A stretch of 64,000 bases of DNA from Rachicladosporium sp. CCFEE 5018. Taxonomy: Eukaryota; Ascomycota; Dothideomycetes; Cladosporiales; Cladosporiaceae. Of the stretch, positions 52,135 to 61,576 are shown one piece after another; positions within the stretch are counted from its first letter, which is position 1; each line of letters opens with the position of its first letter. The stretch is from contig KZ111140.1 of NCBI GenBank assembly GCA_002077045.2, positions 1,730,791-1,794,790 on the forward strand, read 5' to 3'. The position numbers and the translations under genes were made by a program. Below the pieces are notes generated by a model, which saw nothing but the letters and a program-made list of their open reading frames with translations, made no database searches and was not told the DNA's origin.

Positions 52135-54042
52135 ATGGATCCCTCCAATCTCGAAAAGCAGCGCGAACCAGAGACTGCCCGCTACCTTGACTTCCCAAAC
52201 TCCAAGCCTGGTTCTGGCCTAAACAAGTTCTCCTCCACTCTGACCCGCGAACATGACTTCCCTGCTGCCCAAGCAATGCTCTACGCCGCCGGCGTACCCA
52301 ATCGCGAAGTGCTTAAGACGTACCCACATGTCGGTATAGCCTCAGTCTGGTGGGAGGGCAATCCTTGCAACACCCATCTGCTTGATCTCGGAAAGGAGGT
52401 GAAGCGATGCGTGGAGAAGCAGAACATGCTGGCGTGGCAGTACAACACTGTGGGTGTCAGTGATGGGATTACGATGGGTGGAGAGGGCATGCGATTCAGT
52501 CTACAAACTAGGGAGATCATTGCAGACAGTATCGAGACTGTCACTTGTGCACAGTTCCATGATGCCTGTGTGACTATTCCGGGTTGTGACAAGAATATGC
52601 CAGGGTGTGAGTGATTCGAACGTGGATCAGCAGTGAAGTGGAGAACTGATGAACGTGATAGGCGTGATGGGTATGGCACGGCACAACCGCCCAAGCTTGA
52701 TGATCTGTAAGTGCAGTCGTGATGATCTGCTCTAGGTGCTCTTCTCTGACAACGAGATACAGACGGCGGCACGATACAACCCGGCTTCTCCAAGCTCTTG
52801 CAAAAGCCCATCAACATCACCACTGCTCTCGAGGCACACGGTGCATTTATCTACGATACCCTCAAGAATCCCAATGACCCCTCTCAGACGAAAGATGCCA
52901 TTTTGACAGACATCGAGCAAACAGCCTGCCCCGGCTCTGGAGCCTGCGGCGGCATGTTCACCGCGAATACAATGGCAATGATGATTGAGACTCTCGGCTT
53001 GTCTCTCCCTGGCTCTTCAAGCACCCCAGCGACATCTCCGGCCAAGATGCGGGAATGTCAGAAAGCTGCAGAGGCGATCAAGATCTGCATGGAACGCCAG
53101 ATTCTGCCTCGACATTGCCTCACAAAACAGTCGTTCGAGAATGCCTTAGTCATGATGATGGCGCTGGGCGGCTCGACGAACGGAGTGCTACACACACTCG
53201 CCATGGCCACTACAGCCGAAGTACCTCTAACGCTAGCAGACTTCCAACGAGTGAGCGACAAAATCCCGTTCATAGCCGATATGGCGCCCAGCGGCAAGCA
53301 CTTGATGGCAGATCTCTACGACATCGGCGGAATCCCGTCTGTGCAGAAAATGCTAATTGCCGCTGGACTGCTAGACGGCAGCACAATCACCATCACTGGC
53401 AACACTTTGGCGCAGAACGTCGAGTCCTGGCCTTCGTTGGCGCCGGAACAGACGATCATCCGTCCACTCTCGAACCCCATCAAGCCCACTGGACACATTG
53501 AGATTCTTCACGGCAACCTCGCGCCTCGCGGCGCAGTCGCGAAGATTACTGGAAAGGAGGGACTGAAGTTCACAGGCAAGGCTCGCGTGTTCAATAAGGA
53601 GCACGAGCTCGACGCCGCGCTTGCCTCTGGTCTCATTCCAAGGACGGAGAACCTGGTCCTGGTAGTGCGCTACGAAGGACCCAAAGGCGGTCCTGGTATG
53701 CCGGAGCAGCTCAAAGCAAGCGCGTCGATCATGGGCGCAGGGCTGAAGAACCTCGCGCTTATCACAGATGGGCGGTATAGTGGAGCGTCTCATGGCTTCA
53801 TCGTAGGACACATATGCCCAGAAGCTAGCGTGGGTGGGCCCATCGCAGTGGTACAGGAAGGAGATGTGATCACGATCGATGCGGAGACGAAGCGGATTGA
53901 CATGGATGTCAGCGAAGAAGAAGTGGCGAGGAGGTTAAAGGAGTGGAAGCCGCCTGCAAGAGTGGTGACGAGAGGTGTGCTGGCGAAGTACGCGGCGCTT
54001 GTGGGGGAAGCGAGTCAGGGTGCTGTGACCGATCTGTTCTGA
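52135..54042 (+). CDS. ILV3-like: Dihydroxy-acid dehydratase
   Basis: Exons 52135-52606, 52662-52706 and 52763-54042, introns 55 and 56 nt with GTGAGT/GTAAGT donors; 598 aa. Family blocks: IASVWWEGNPCNTHLLDLG, TVGVSDGITMGGEGMRFSL, TIPGCDKNMPG-C-VMGMARHNRPS across the first junction, YGGTIQPG across the second, ACPGSGACGGMFTANTM (iron-sulfur Cys), NGVLHTLAMA, LVVRYEGPKGGPGMPE and DGRYSGASHGFIVGHICPEA. It makes 2-keto acids in valine/isoleucine synthesis. The N-terminus (MDPSNLEKQREPETARYLDF) lacks a basic mitochondrial presequence, so this may be a non-mitochondrial paralog acting on another sugar or hydroxy acid. Confidence 0.9.
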
Positions 54043-54099
54043 AGTGCTTCAACTTGATCTGTACATATTGCTTGATCAATCAGACATGGAAGTTCGGTC

Positions 54100-55089
54100 T
54101 CACAGCTTCCCGCTTGTCGCTGCGCCCAAGTGCTTCGTCATGAAAGCATACATGCCCTCCATATCTTCCTGCTCATTGAAGACATCGAACAAGTGATCCT
54201 TGCCTCGAAGTCTCTCGTACTGAATGTTTACCCCTTCGCCAACGCAAACGCCCACGACCTCATCCGCCTGATCGACTCCCACAGCTCTGTCAACATCGCC
54301 GTGCACCACATACGTAGGCGGAAGGCCGTGTGCTGCAATGCTCTTCGCCACACGCCATTTGTCGTTCTCGGGATCCCGGTAGCTGTCCTCGCCAATGTTG
54401 AGATGTAAGAGCTCAGCAAGATTAGCAGCTGCAAGCATGTATCCGTACATCTTATTCCTTGCGCTATCAGGTGGGTTGTTGGCTACGATCTCGCCTTTAG
54501 GGTCTCGAAAAGCAGCCGGGAGTTCGGCTTCATTGCCCTCCTCCAGCATGGCTTTTAGAGCTTCCTTGGGAGGAGTGGAAGAGACTGCACCACCATCGCG
54601 GAACAGAGGTGCAGGCTGGGGTGTTGTAAAGAAGTAGCCGAGCGGATCAGTGATTGGATATATCGGCAGGATGACATTGGGCTTCGGATCTACGTGGAGA
54701 CCTGCGAGGAAAGCGAGGTAGCCGCCTGCTGAGCTGCCAGAGACTGCTAAGCGGGATGTGTCAATCTTGGCAGAGGCATCAATATGCTTGACAAGTCCAT
54801 CCGAGCTTCGGATGAAGGCGATGCAGTCTTTGACGTCTTCAAAGATGTCTTGCACGCCAACCTGGGGCGCAAGGCGGTAGTCGGCACTGATGAGGGCGAT
54901 GTTGTACTTTGAGATGCTGCGAAGGAAGTGAGGTGGGACTTTGCTACGATGACCTTGGAGAAGCCCACCTCCGTGAAACCAAAGGAGGACTGGTGGAGGT
55001 GAGATTGCTTGTTCGGGTACGTAAATGTCGAAAGGTATGTCGAGCTTCCCGACGGTTTTGTAGGTGATCGTGGTCGCCTGAGGTGCCAT
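54100..55089 (-). CDS. HSL-type alpha/beta hydrolase (abhydrolase_3)
   Basis: Start at ATG 55089 (MAPQATTITYKTVGKLDIP); the frame is open to 55218. Product 329 aa, single exon. HGGG oxyanion motif at 39-42 (WFHGGGLLQGHR), DYRLAPQ, nucleophile elbow GSSAGG (Ser about 120), Asp in VHGDVDRAVGVDQAD and His in KDHLFDVF. The layout is that of the hormone-sensitive-lipase group of esterases. No signal peptide; substrate unknown. Its 3' end meets the ILV3-like gene with only about 60 bp between stops. Confidence 0.88.
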   Translation of the reverse strand: MAPQATTITYKTVGKLDIPFDIYVPEQAISPPPVLLWFHGGGLLQGHRSKVPPHFLRSISKYNIALISADYRLAPQVGVQDIFEDVKDCIAFIRSSDGLVKHIDASAKIDTSRLAVSGSSAGGYLAFLAGLHVDPKPNVILPIYPITDPLGYFFTTPQPAPLFRDGGAVSSTPPKEALKAMLEEGNEAELPAAFRDPKGEIVANNPPDSARNKMYGYMLAAANLAELLHLNIGEDSYRDPENDKWRVAKSIAAHGLPPTYVVHGDVDRAVGVDQADEVVGVCVGEGVNIQYERLRGKDHLFDVFNEQEDMEGMYAFMTKHLGAATSGKL

Positions 55090-55670
55090 GCTCGGCTTCA
55101 CTGACTGTGATCGGGGCTGTGTAGAATTGCCGGGGGTGCAGCTTAAAGGGAACTTGATAGCTCTCTTCTCAGAGAATGTTGGTGTTGAAAGGACAGCTTC
55201 GAGCTCTTGCGGACCCAAGTGGCTGATCTCTTGACGTCACATCTCAAGCTCTTTGCCGATCTGGACAGTGGTACACCACAGAATTAGACAGCATCAAGAC
55301 TTGTGAGATGTGTCGTTGAGAGTCCATGGAGTATCGCAATCTAGTGTTCTGCTCAACTAAGACAGGACATTGGCACTTCCGGTCGACGTAAGCTGAAGAA
55401 TACCAAAGTGCAGTTCCTTGGAACAGCTGATTCTTCCTGTCAATGGAACATGGCGCGTCCGATCGCTTCGGTCCATGTGTCGCTTGTGCAATACTTGTGT
55501 AGGCAATAGGCTGTCCGCCAGGCGGTAGGTCACGCCAGTCAGTAGTGATCCATCGTATCGCGTGATACGACAGAGTAGTGTCCGACAGCCGCGGAATACT
55601 CCAGCCATACTAGGCCCAGGTCGTCAAGGAGGCCCGCTAATACGAGCTTCACAAGCTGGCAGCATGCCTA
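55090..55670. other. Intergenic, no gene seen
   Basis: Upstream of the esterase and downstream of the MoaD-like gene. A minus frame at 55357-55608 is unsupported. Confidence 0.5.
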
Positions 55671-55964
55671 TCAGCCAGAGCTCACTGGTGGGATGACGGC
55701 TACTTCGTCCCCAGCAGCGACCAAAAGGCCGTCGTTGTCCTTGTCGGCTTCTTCTTCGAGATCGACGTAGTCCAGATTGACAGTAATCGCACAGCTGACC
55801 AGTATTTTCGACTTGATGCCCGGGTAGCGTTCTTCAAGTGTGTCTGAGAGTTGACTGATATGGAATGGCGTTGGCAAGTGATCATACTGCTTCTTGGTGT
55901 AAGAGGTGGCCGCCGCGAAGTACAGGACTGTGCAATGATCGGCAGGGGGCTTCGGAACAGACAT
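55671..55964 (-). CDS. MOCS2A: Molybdopterin synthase small (sulfur carrier) subunit, MoaD/MOCS2A
   Basis: Single exon, 97 aa. The ubiquitin-like MoaD fold is recognisable: CTVLYFAAATSYTKKQYDHL, LSDTLEERYPGIKSKILVSC, AITVNLDYVDL, and the end GDEVAVIPPVSSG. In this family the C-terminal Gly becomes a thiocarboxylate that gives sulfur to precursor Z in molybdenum-cofactor synthesis. The terminal pair here is Ser-Gly, not the common Gly-Gly; the last Gly, the reactive residue, is present. The partner large subunit (MOCS2B) is not in this window. Confidence 0.88.
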   Translation of the reverse strand: MSVPKPPADHCTVLYFAAATSYTKKQYDHLPTPFHISQLSDTLEERYPGIKSKILVSCAITVNLDYVDLEEEADKDNDGLLVAAGDEVAVIPPVSSG

Positions 55965-56379
55965 TATCGAATGTCTTGGACCTAGCGTGATCTACGCTGC
56001 GTAGCTCTTGCTATCATACGCTACTGACGAGCTCGCGAGCTGAATGATAGAGGTGCCACCGACTGGAAGCTCGGCAATTTTCCTTGTCGGGTGGTCGCTT
56101 TGCTGAGTTCCGTATTTTACATTCCAAGAGGCGTGATAGGCATTGTCGGTAGGTCCAAGAGAATTCTTAGGAAGAAATAGTGGCCTAGCCAGCGGCATGG
56201 AAAGTCGATGTCTTCGAAAGATGAAGACCTGCAAGAGATGGCGTGCTGACTAATGCATACGTCGGCAACCCCCTGAACGTGGTTCAGATCATCATACCTT
56301 TTCCTACATTGAGTGCACATTTCCAGTACTTTTGCTTTCGTGGCTAAGAAGTGACTGCGTGAAGCATTTTCTTGTTTTC
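55965..56379. other. Intergenic, no gene seen
   Basis: Upstream of the MoaD-like gene. No supported open frame. Confidence 0.5.
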
Positions 56380-56982
56380 ATCGCAGCGGTACCCCAAGCT
56401 CTCGTGCCTTGCCCTGCGCTGTGCACCGAGTCGGCGAGAATGCAGCTCAGCCTCGAAGAGTTGCATGTGCGATACTGAATGGGCGCCACAAGAGCTGTTC
56501 GTTGACAATACTCACCCTTTGCCGTACGCTTTTTCGCTAGCCCGCTGCATCTTGCTTGCCATGAAAGCCATACTGAGGTAGTTCGCTTGCTGATCAAGCA
56601 CGGCGCGGATGTCACATTGACGTTGCCGAGGGAAGGGAGTGCCTTTATCTTTACTGCCACCGCTGTCGTCCTGGAAACCCTTTTGCTAGGCAAAGAGCTA
56701 TTGGCCATACTCACGCTCTTACTTGACAATGGCGCAGAGTTTGCAGCGAATTGTGCAGGCTCTCCCAATTTTCTGATAAAGGCTGAAACACACTTGGAAA
56801 GTGCGGCCGTGATGTATTTGCTACTGTCTCGCCGAAAGCTGACTTTGCCAGCGTGGTCGCCCGCTGTTGCCGCACAATCGATTCAAGCCAATCTGCCTGC
56901 CATTCAGTCCCTTCGCTTACGGACCGTGGACAGATCGCATCTCCGCACAGCGATACTTGACGTGGCTTCGAACCTGGGCTGA
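56380..56982 (+). pseudogene. Ankyrin-repeat protein fragment
   Basis: From 56554 a clean frame reads SPLHLACHESHTEVVRLLIK and HGADVTL, one canonical ankyrin repeat, then a decayed second (LLDNGAEFAAN) and an unclassified tail to the stop at 56982. It follows a plausible acceptor (CTTTTTCGCTAG). Upstream text (about 56400-56500) resembles another repeat but in broken frames. No start codon or full gene could be built, so it is probably a relic. Confidence 0.5.
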
Positions 56983-57503
56983 GGATACAGAACATCCATT
57001 CGGAAATTATCAATTCACATATCCTTGCTGGTTCAGTGCTCGAAGCCCGTCTACACCTGTCGGTGCACTCGAGACAACGACCTTGCACTGCTCTGAAGCC
57101 AGCCTGCTCTTTTAGCACGACGCATGCATATTTCGGATTTTACTTGAGCGGTACAGATCAAAGAAACGATTCAGCCGCGTAGACAGTCACGCGACTGACA
57201 CAGGACGCGAACCACTCGAAGCTTGCTCACGGTCGGCACTGCTCGTGTACACTGCGCTGCAATAACGGATAGCTATTGATGCTACCTGTGAGAGCGTCTA
57301 GAGGAAACAATACTCTCCGATAGCGTGTATACGAGATTCCAACTTCTGGCGCTGCATATATCGGCTTTCTCCATCGCATTGGAACACTGAGCGGTTCGAT
57401 TTTTCTGTTTCTCGCGTGGCAGTGAATTGACAGTATACACGTCTAGAGAGCAACTTGGCTTGTAACGATTGTGGTCTGTGATCACCCGATCCCGGACAGT
57501 ACT
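56983..57503. other. Intergenic, no gene seen
   Basis: Between the ankyrin fragment and the methyltransferase 3' end. No supported gene. Confidence 0.5.
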
Positions 57504-58349
57504 CTAATTCCAACTTGAATCCTCCTTACGCTTTCTTTCGCCCAATGACAACATGGAACTTGTCTCCCCCCAAGCGCCCTCGTCAACCGCCTTCTCCGCC
57601 TCCTTCACGAGCCCGACTCTCGCCCCCTCATCAAACTTCGACATCCTCAAGATGCCCCCAAAAGCCTTGATCCCAATCCTCATGAACCTCTCCCTCCACT
57701 CTGGCACAGCATCACTCCCCACGACCTTCTCCTCCACCTCAGCAAACCCCGCCAACCCGAGAAACTCCTGCAGCCGCGTAGCTTCGTCAAGCAGCCGTCC
57801 GGTAGGCTGCGAGACAGTCAGAGCGTGATTGGTCAGCGATTCGAGAGCGGAGCAGGTGGTATTGTCATCAGAACCGCTGTGGTAGATGGGATGCGCAAAA
57901 TCGGCTTCCTCCCACTGCAGAAAACCGCCAGGCTTGAGCATCGCCAACAAGTTCCGCGCAGTCGTGTGCCATTGCTCCCCGACCAGACCGAGCACGAGCA
58001 GGCGCACGTGGATGACATCGAAGTAGCCTTCATACTTCGCCGGCACGGGCTCGAGAATGTTCAGAACGTCAAAGCTAGTGTTCGAGGGATACACAGGCGG
58101 GTACTGCGCAGCGCTGATGTCTAGGCCAATGTAATTGTGCTGTGGCGCCAGGATGGCGAGGTCCAATAGCCAGGCGCCTGTGCCCGTTGCCACATCTGCG
58201 ATGATGCGGGCTTGCTTTCCAGCAAGAGAGGCGACAATACGTGGATGTAGAAGGTCCGGGTAGTTGAGAGTCGCCTTCCAGACCTGGTGCTGTTCGTCTA
58301 GGCGTGCGCCCTCGGCAGGATCGCGAGGGAGAGTGTAGACCTGCACCAT
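57504..58349 (-). CDS. SAM-dependent methyltransferase (LaeA-like)
   Basis: Single exon, 281 aa. The start MVQVYTLPRDPAEGARLDEQH resembles fungal LaeA-like enzymes. SAM-binding motif I is VATGTGAWLLDLA (about 54-66), the acidic loop at the end of strand 2 is YIGLDISAAQYPP, and motif post-III is FDVIHVRLL; LKPGGFLQWEE follows. The C-terminal third (RLQEFLGLAGFAEVEEKVVG) is the family's helical cap. The methyl acceptor is unknown; such genes often modify small molecules or act in secondary-metabolite control. A damaged copy lies about 650 bp upstream. Confidence 0.85.
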   Translation of the reverse strand: MVQVYTLPRDPAEGARLDEQHQVWKATLNYPDLLHPRIVASLAGKQARIIADVATGTGAWLLDLAILAPQHNYIGLDISAAQYPPVYPSNTSFDVLNILEPVPAKYEGYFDVIHVRLLVLGLVGEQWHTTARNLLAMLKPGGFLQWEEADFAHPIYHSGSDDNTTCSALESLTNHALTVSQPTGRLLDEATRLQEFLGLAGFAEVEEKVVGSDAVPEWRERFMRIGIKAFGGILRMSKFDEGARVGLVKEAEKAVDEGAWGETSSMLSLGERKRKEDSSWN

Positions 58350-59000
58350 CGTTGAATTGTTAGCAGGGTGGCTAAGGGGCAGTGCTGTGACTCCAAGTGG
58401 TGCTTTGAGCTGCTAAGGAGTGCATCGCTCGATCATTCCGTGGCAGTCTCGCAGCTATGTAGCCATCTCGACCACCCATCGCAATGCAGGTAGCTGACTG
58501 AGAACATATGAGCTCGTATCGCTGGGCTACTACAGAGCCTATGAACTTCAGTCGCGAGCTCAGGTCGGCTTCGGATGTGTCTATATGTGCCGGTATGGCA
58601 GGGGTTCTGCAGCACTGCTATGACTAAGGTCTGCCGTGTCTACGCTTCCAATAGTGATGATTGGAGGTAGGGCATGAGCCATGTCTGTTGCTGTGGCACT
58701 CAGATGTTGCTCTTTCCACGTTTGAATGTGCCGCTATAGTACTCCGTATACTATGCAATGTGCTTGGACCCATGATATTCGTTGCTCATGCTCGTCTGAG
58801 CGGCACTGTCGAGCGTCATGACGAAAGCCTTGTTCATGGTAGCACAAGAAGCGGGGACCGCACCGAATAGGGAATGCAGATCGTCTCGCGACGATACCGC
58901 TCAGAACCGAGAAGAGGCTGAAGCATCCGGTTACGCGAGTACGCCAGCGAGGGGAGTTAACGTCATGCCAGCCATTCGCGCGTGCTAGTGCTTTCGAAGA
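58350..59000. other. Spacer between methyltransferase copies
   Basis: Upstream region of the intact copy. No gene found. Confidence 0.5.
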
Positions 59001-59839
59001 TCAGACTCGGGCATGTGATGAGGTTGGCGACATAGGCTCTCGGGCTTTCTGTCCCACGACGACATGGAACTTGCAGTTGCTCCAGCTTCCCTGCTGGACC
59101 GCTTTCTCCGCCTTGCCCACGAAAGCTCCATCCTCACTCTCCGTTCCTGCCTTACTGGGGATTCCGCCAAAACCACCAACGAACATCTTGTTCAATCCCT
59201 GCCTCACCCCTTCCACATCACCAACCGCCACAATCTTCTCCTCAACGCCTACGGATCCCGCCTGCTCCAATGTCCTCCGCAGCCGTCTCGTTCATCCAAC
59301 ATGCGTCCCTGTGCGTGCAGAACCTCAAGACCACGATGATACAAGCCTTCGAGAGCCTGGCCATCGGGATCATGATGAGTGATATTCCCTACGTTGGCTT
59401 CGCCCCATTGTAGCCATCCGCCGGGCTTGAGGATGGCGAGGAGGTTGCGGGTAGCTACACTGAACTGCTCATCTACCAGTGCCAGACTCAAGAGACGGAC
59501 GTGCACGACGTCAAAGTGGCCATAGTACCGTATGGTAACTGGGTCAAGGGTATCCCACACCTCAAATGTGGTATTCGAGGGAGGTTGCAAGGGGAACTAG
59601 GCAGCGCTAATATCGAGGCCAGTATAGGAATCCTGTGGCCGTTAACTTGAGAGTTCGAGCAGCCAGGCGTCTGTACCTGTTCCTGTGTCTGCGATTCGGG
59701 CTTGAGAGTTCTGAATCGAAGCGAGGATGCGTGGATGCAGTACGCTAGGGAAGCCGAAGATGGTCTTCAAAATATGATATTGGTCGTTCAGTCGTGCGCT
59801 CTCAGCGGTATGGCGAGGGAGGCTGTAGGTGTCAGCCAT
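59001..59839 (-). pseudogene. Methyltransferase pseudogene, tandem copy
   Basis: Collinear with the gene at 57504-58349: MADTYSLPRHTAESARLNDQ, then IADTGTGTDAWLLEL, LDISAA, FDVVHVRLLSLALVDEQ and LKPGGWLQWGEA. It has two stops, TAA at 59642-59644 and TAG at 59597-59599, the latter where the intact gene has CAG (Gln), and a frameshift near 59290-59310. Motif I has lost a Gly (DTGTGTDAW). The remaining C-terminal piece, VGVEEKIVAVGDVEG onward, still aligns with the intact copy. Clearly non-functional. Confidence 0.85.
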
Positions 59840-60455
59840 GCTTGTGATCGTCTTGGTAGGTTATCTGTTGTTTTGGGGATGCCCGTGATTGGCAGAGGCG
59901 CAGAATGGAAAGGTAGATTACCATTGTGAAGGCGCGCAGGTGGATATTTGTACCTTTTAGTATGACAAGTCTGGCAAAAGATGCCATTAAGGCAATAAGC
60001 TGAGTTCAGAGGTGTGCTTGCCTGATCATCATATGGTTCATTAGCCCTTGACCTTGAACTGTAACCTGGAGGACGTAAAGGTTTGTGGCATCCTTCGAAA
60101 GTCAAGACAAGGTTTCGAGAGCTAAAGTTACCTGTAGCGCTTGCATGACATTTCATTGTCTCGTCCATCGCAGCTTACGGTGCCAATAGCTCAAGCGAAG
60201 CAGGATGTCGATTTGTTGTGGTAATGCACGGCCGCACTCAAGAGCGTTCGATAGGGCAGAATAGACTGAACGTTGTGGCAGTGGAACGTACGGTTGCGGA
60301 CCGAGGCGAAGAGATGATTTGGCAGACTTTGATTATATGAGCGCGGCTTGGCTACCGAAGGCGCTCAGCTCTTGAGACGCCAAAGCGAGAAGCCATGCGT
60401 CGGCTCAATACACACCATGTCTCCCCTCAAATTTTCCCCATTGGACAGCCAACAT
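59840..60455. other. Intergenic, no gene seen
   Basis: Between the pseudogene start and the S19 3' end. No supported open frame. Confidence 0.5.
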
Positions 60456-61150
60456 CTACTCGTCATCGTCGTCCTCCTCCTCCTCAGCCTCGACAGTGGT
60501 TTGCGCAATGCGGTCCAAATCACGCTGGCCAGACTGGGTGATGCGGCGACCTCCCTTGTCCTCGTCCTGCTCGAGCACACCGATTTTCTCGAGTGCCTGC
60601 AGAACCTTCCGGTCTACGGAGCCGGAAGCATCGACGTGGTGGGATGGGCGCGAGCCACGGTTCTTGGGTCCACCGTGCACTTTGCGGAGACGGCCTACAC
60701 CGACGGTCTTGCGGACGTAGATGTGACGGGCGACTGCTGCGGCGCGAATGTAGAACCTTGTGATTTCGTTAGTACGCAAGACTTAAAAGATGACTGAAAT
60801 AAATGTACATACCAGTCAATGCTCTGGGGTGGGAGCTCCTTGGCTTGGCTCGTCTTTACGGTGTCGGTCCAACCTGTAGACCAAAGTCATGTCAGCGAGC
60901 ATATTCAATGCTCTGCAACAGACGACGGCCCCTCGTTCCGCACGAGATTCAGGTTTCTCAATCTCAATATTGTACCGGTGTCCATGACATGCCTCCTCTT
61001 TTTTGTTGGTGCGGAACTCGGGCGTCCATTGTCTTCCTCTGGGTAATATCACGAACCGGGAATGGGAAGTTTTCCCTGGCGCTTGAGGAAAGCGGTATAG
61101 CTCTCAATGAACTTGTCCGCCTGGACGTCGCGAACTGAAACACCGGGCAT
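60456..61150 (-). CDS. RPS19: 40S ribosomal protein S19
   Basis: Three exons: 61150-61057, 60873-60813 and 60756-60456; introns of 183 and 56 nt have GTTCGT..CAG and GTATGT..GTACTAAC..CAAG signals. Product 151 aa, normal for S19. It starts MPGVSVRDVQADKFIESYTA, continues KRQGKLPIPGWTDTVKTSQ and carries the signature YVRKTVGVGRLRKVHGG, SHHVDASGSVDRKVLQ and RITQSGQRDLDRIAQ. An acidic tail of Glu/Asp (EEEEDDDDE) is appended. It is a structural small-subunit protein needed for 18S rRNA maturation. A long first intron near the start codon is typical of ribosomal protein genes. Confidence 0.95.
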
Positions 61151-61576
61151 GATGGCGGTGGTGGTTGGCGACGGTGTTGTGGGAGGGTGCGGTGAGGTGT
61201 CGTCGGCGATGGCTAATGTTGCGATGGAGCATGGAGAAGCGACTTTTGCGAGGTGCGAATGCCAAGATTGACATCGGAGAAATACATGGGCCGAGACCTT
61301 ACGCGATCATGAACTTCAATGCCTCCCATGCACGTGTCACAGTCGCTTGTGGTGATGCGCTAGACCAAGCGCTTCGTGCACTCCCTGGCACTCAAAATGC
61401 CCGGGGAACCAGATATCAGATGAGCGCCTGTCGATGCATCTTCTAGTGTTCCTTCAATGCATTAATCTGCATGTGACGATCGAGGCAGCTACTTCATCTA
61501 CACAACACAACATCCAACTCGGGCATCGTGATATTAGTAGATCAACGCTGACTTGTCCATAAAGCGACCGTTCAGC
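61151..61576. promoter_or_regulatory. Divergent upstream region of RPS19 and the hydrolase-phosphatase gene
   Basis: About 430 bp. No specific site recognised. Confidence 0.35.

Noticed and set aside
57504..58349. LaeA itself (global regulator)
   Set aside because: Only the general methyltransferase fold is visible; LaeA-like enzymes are numerous and no secondary-metabolite backbone gene is nearby.
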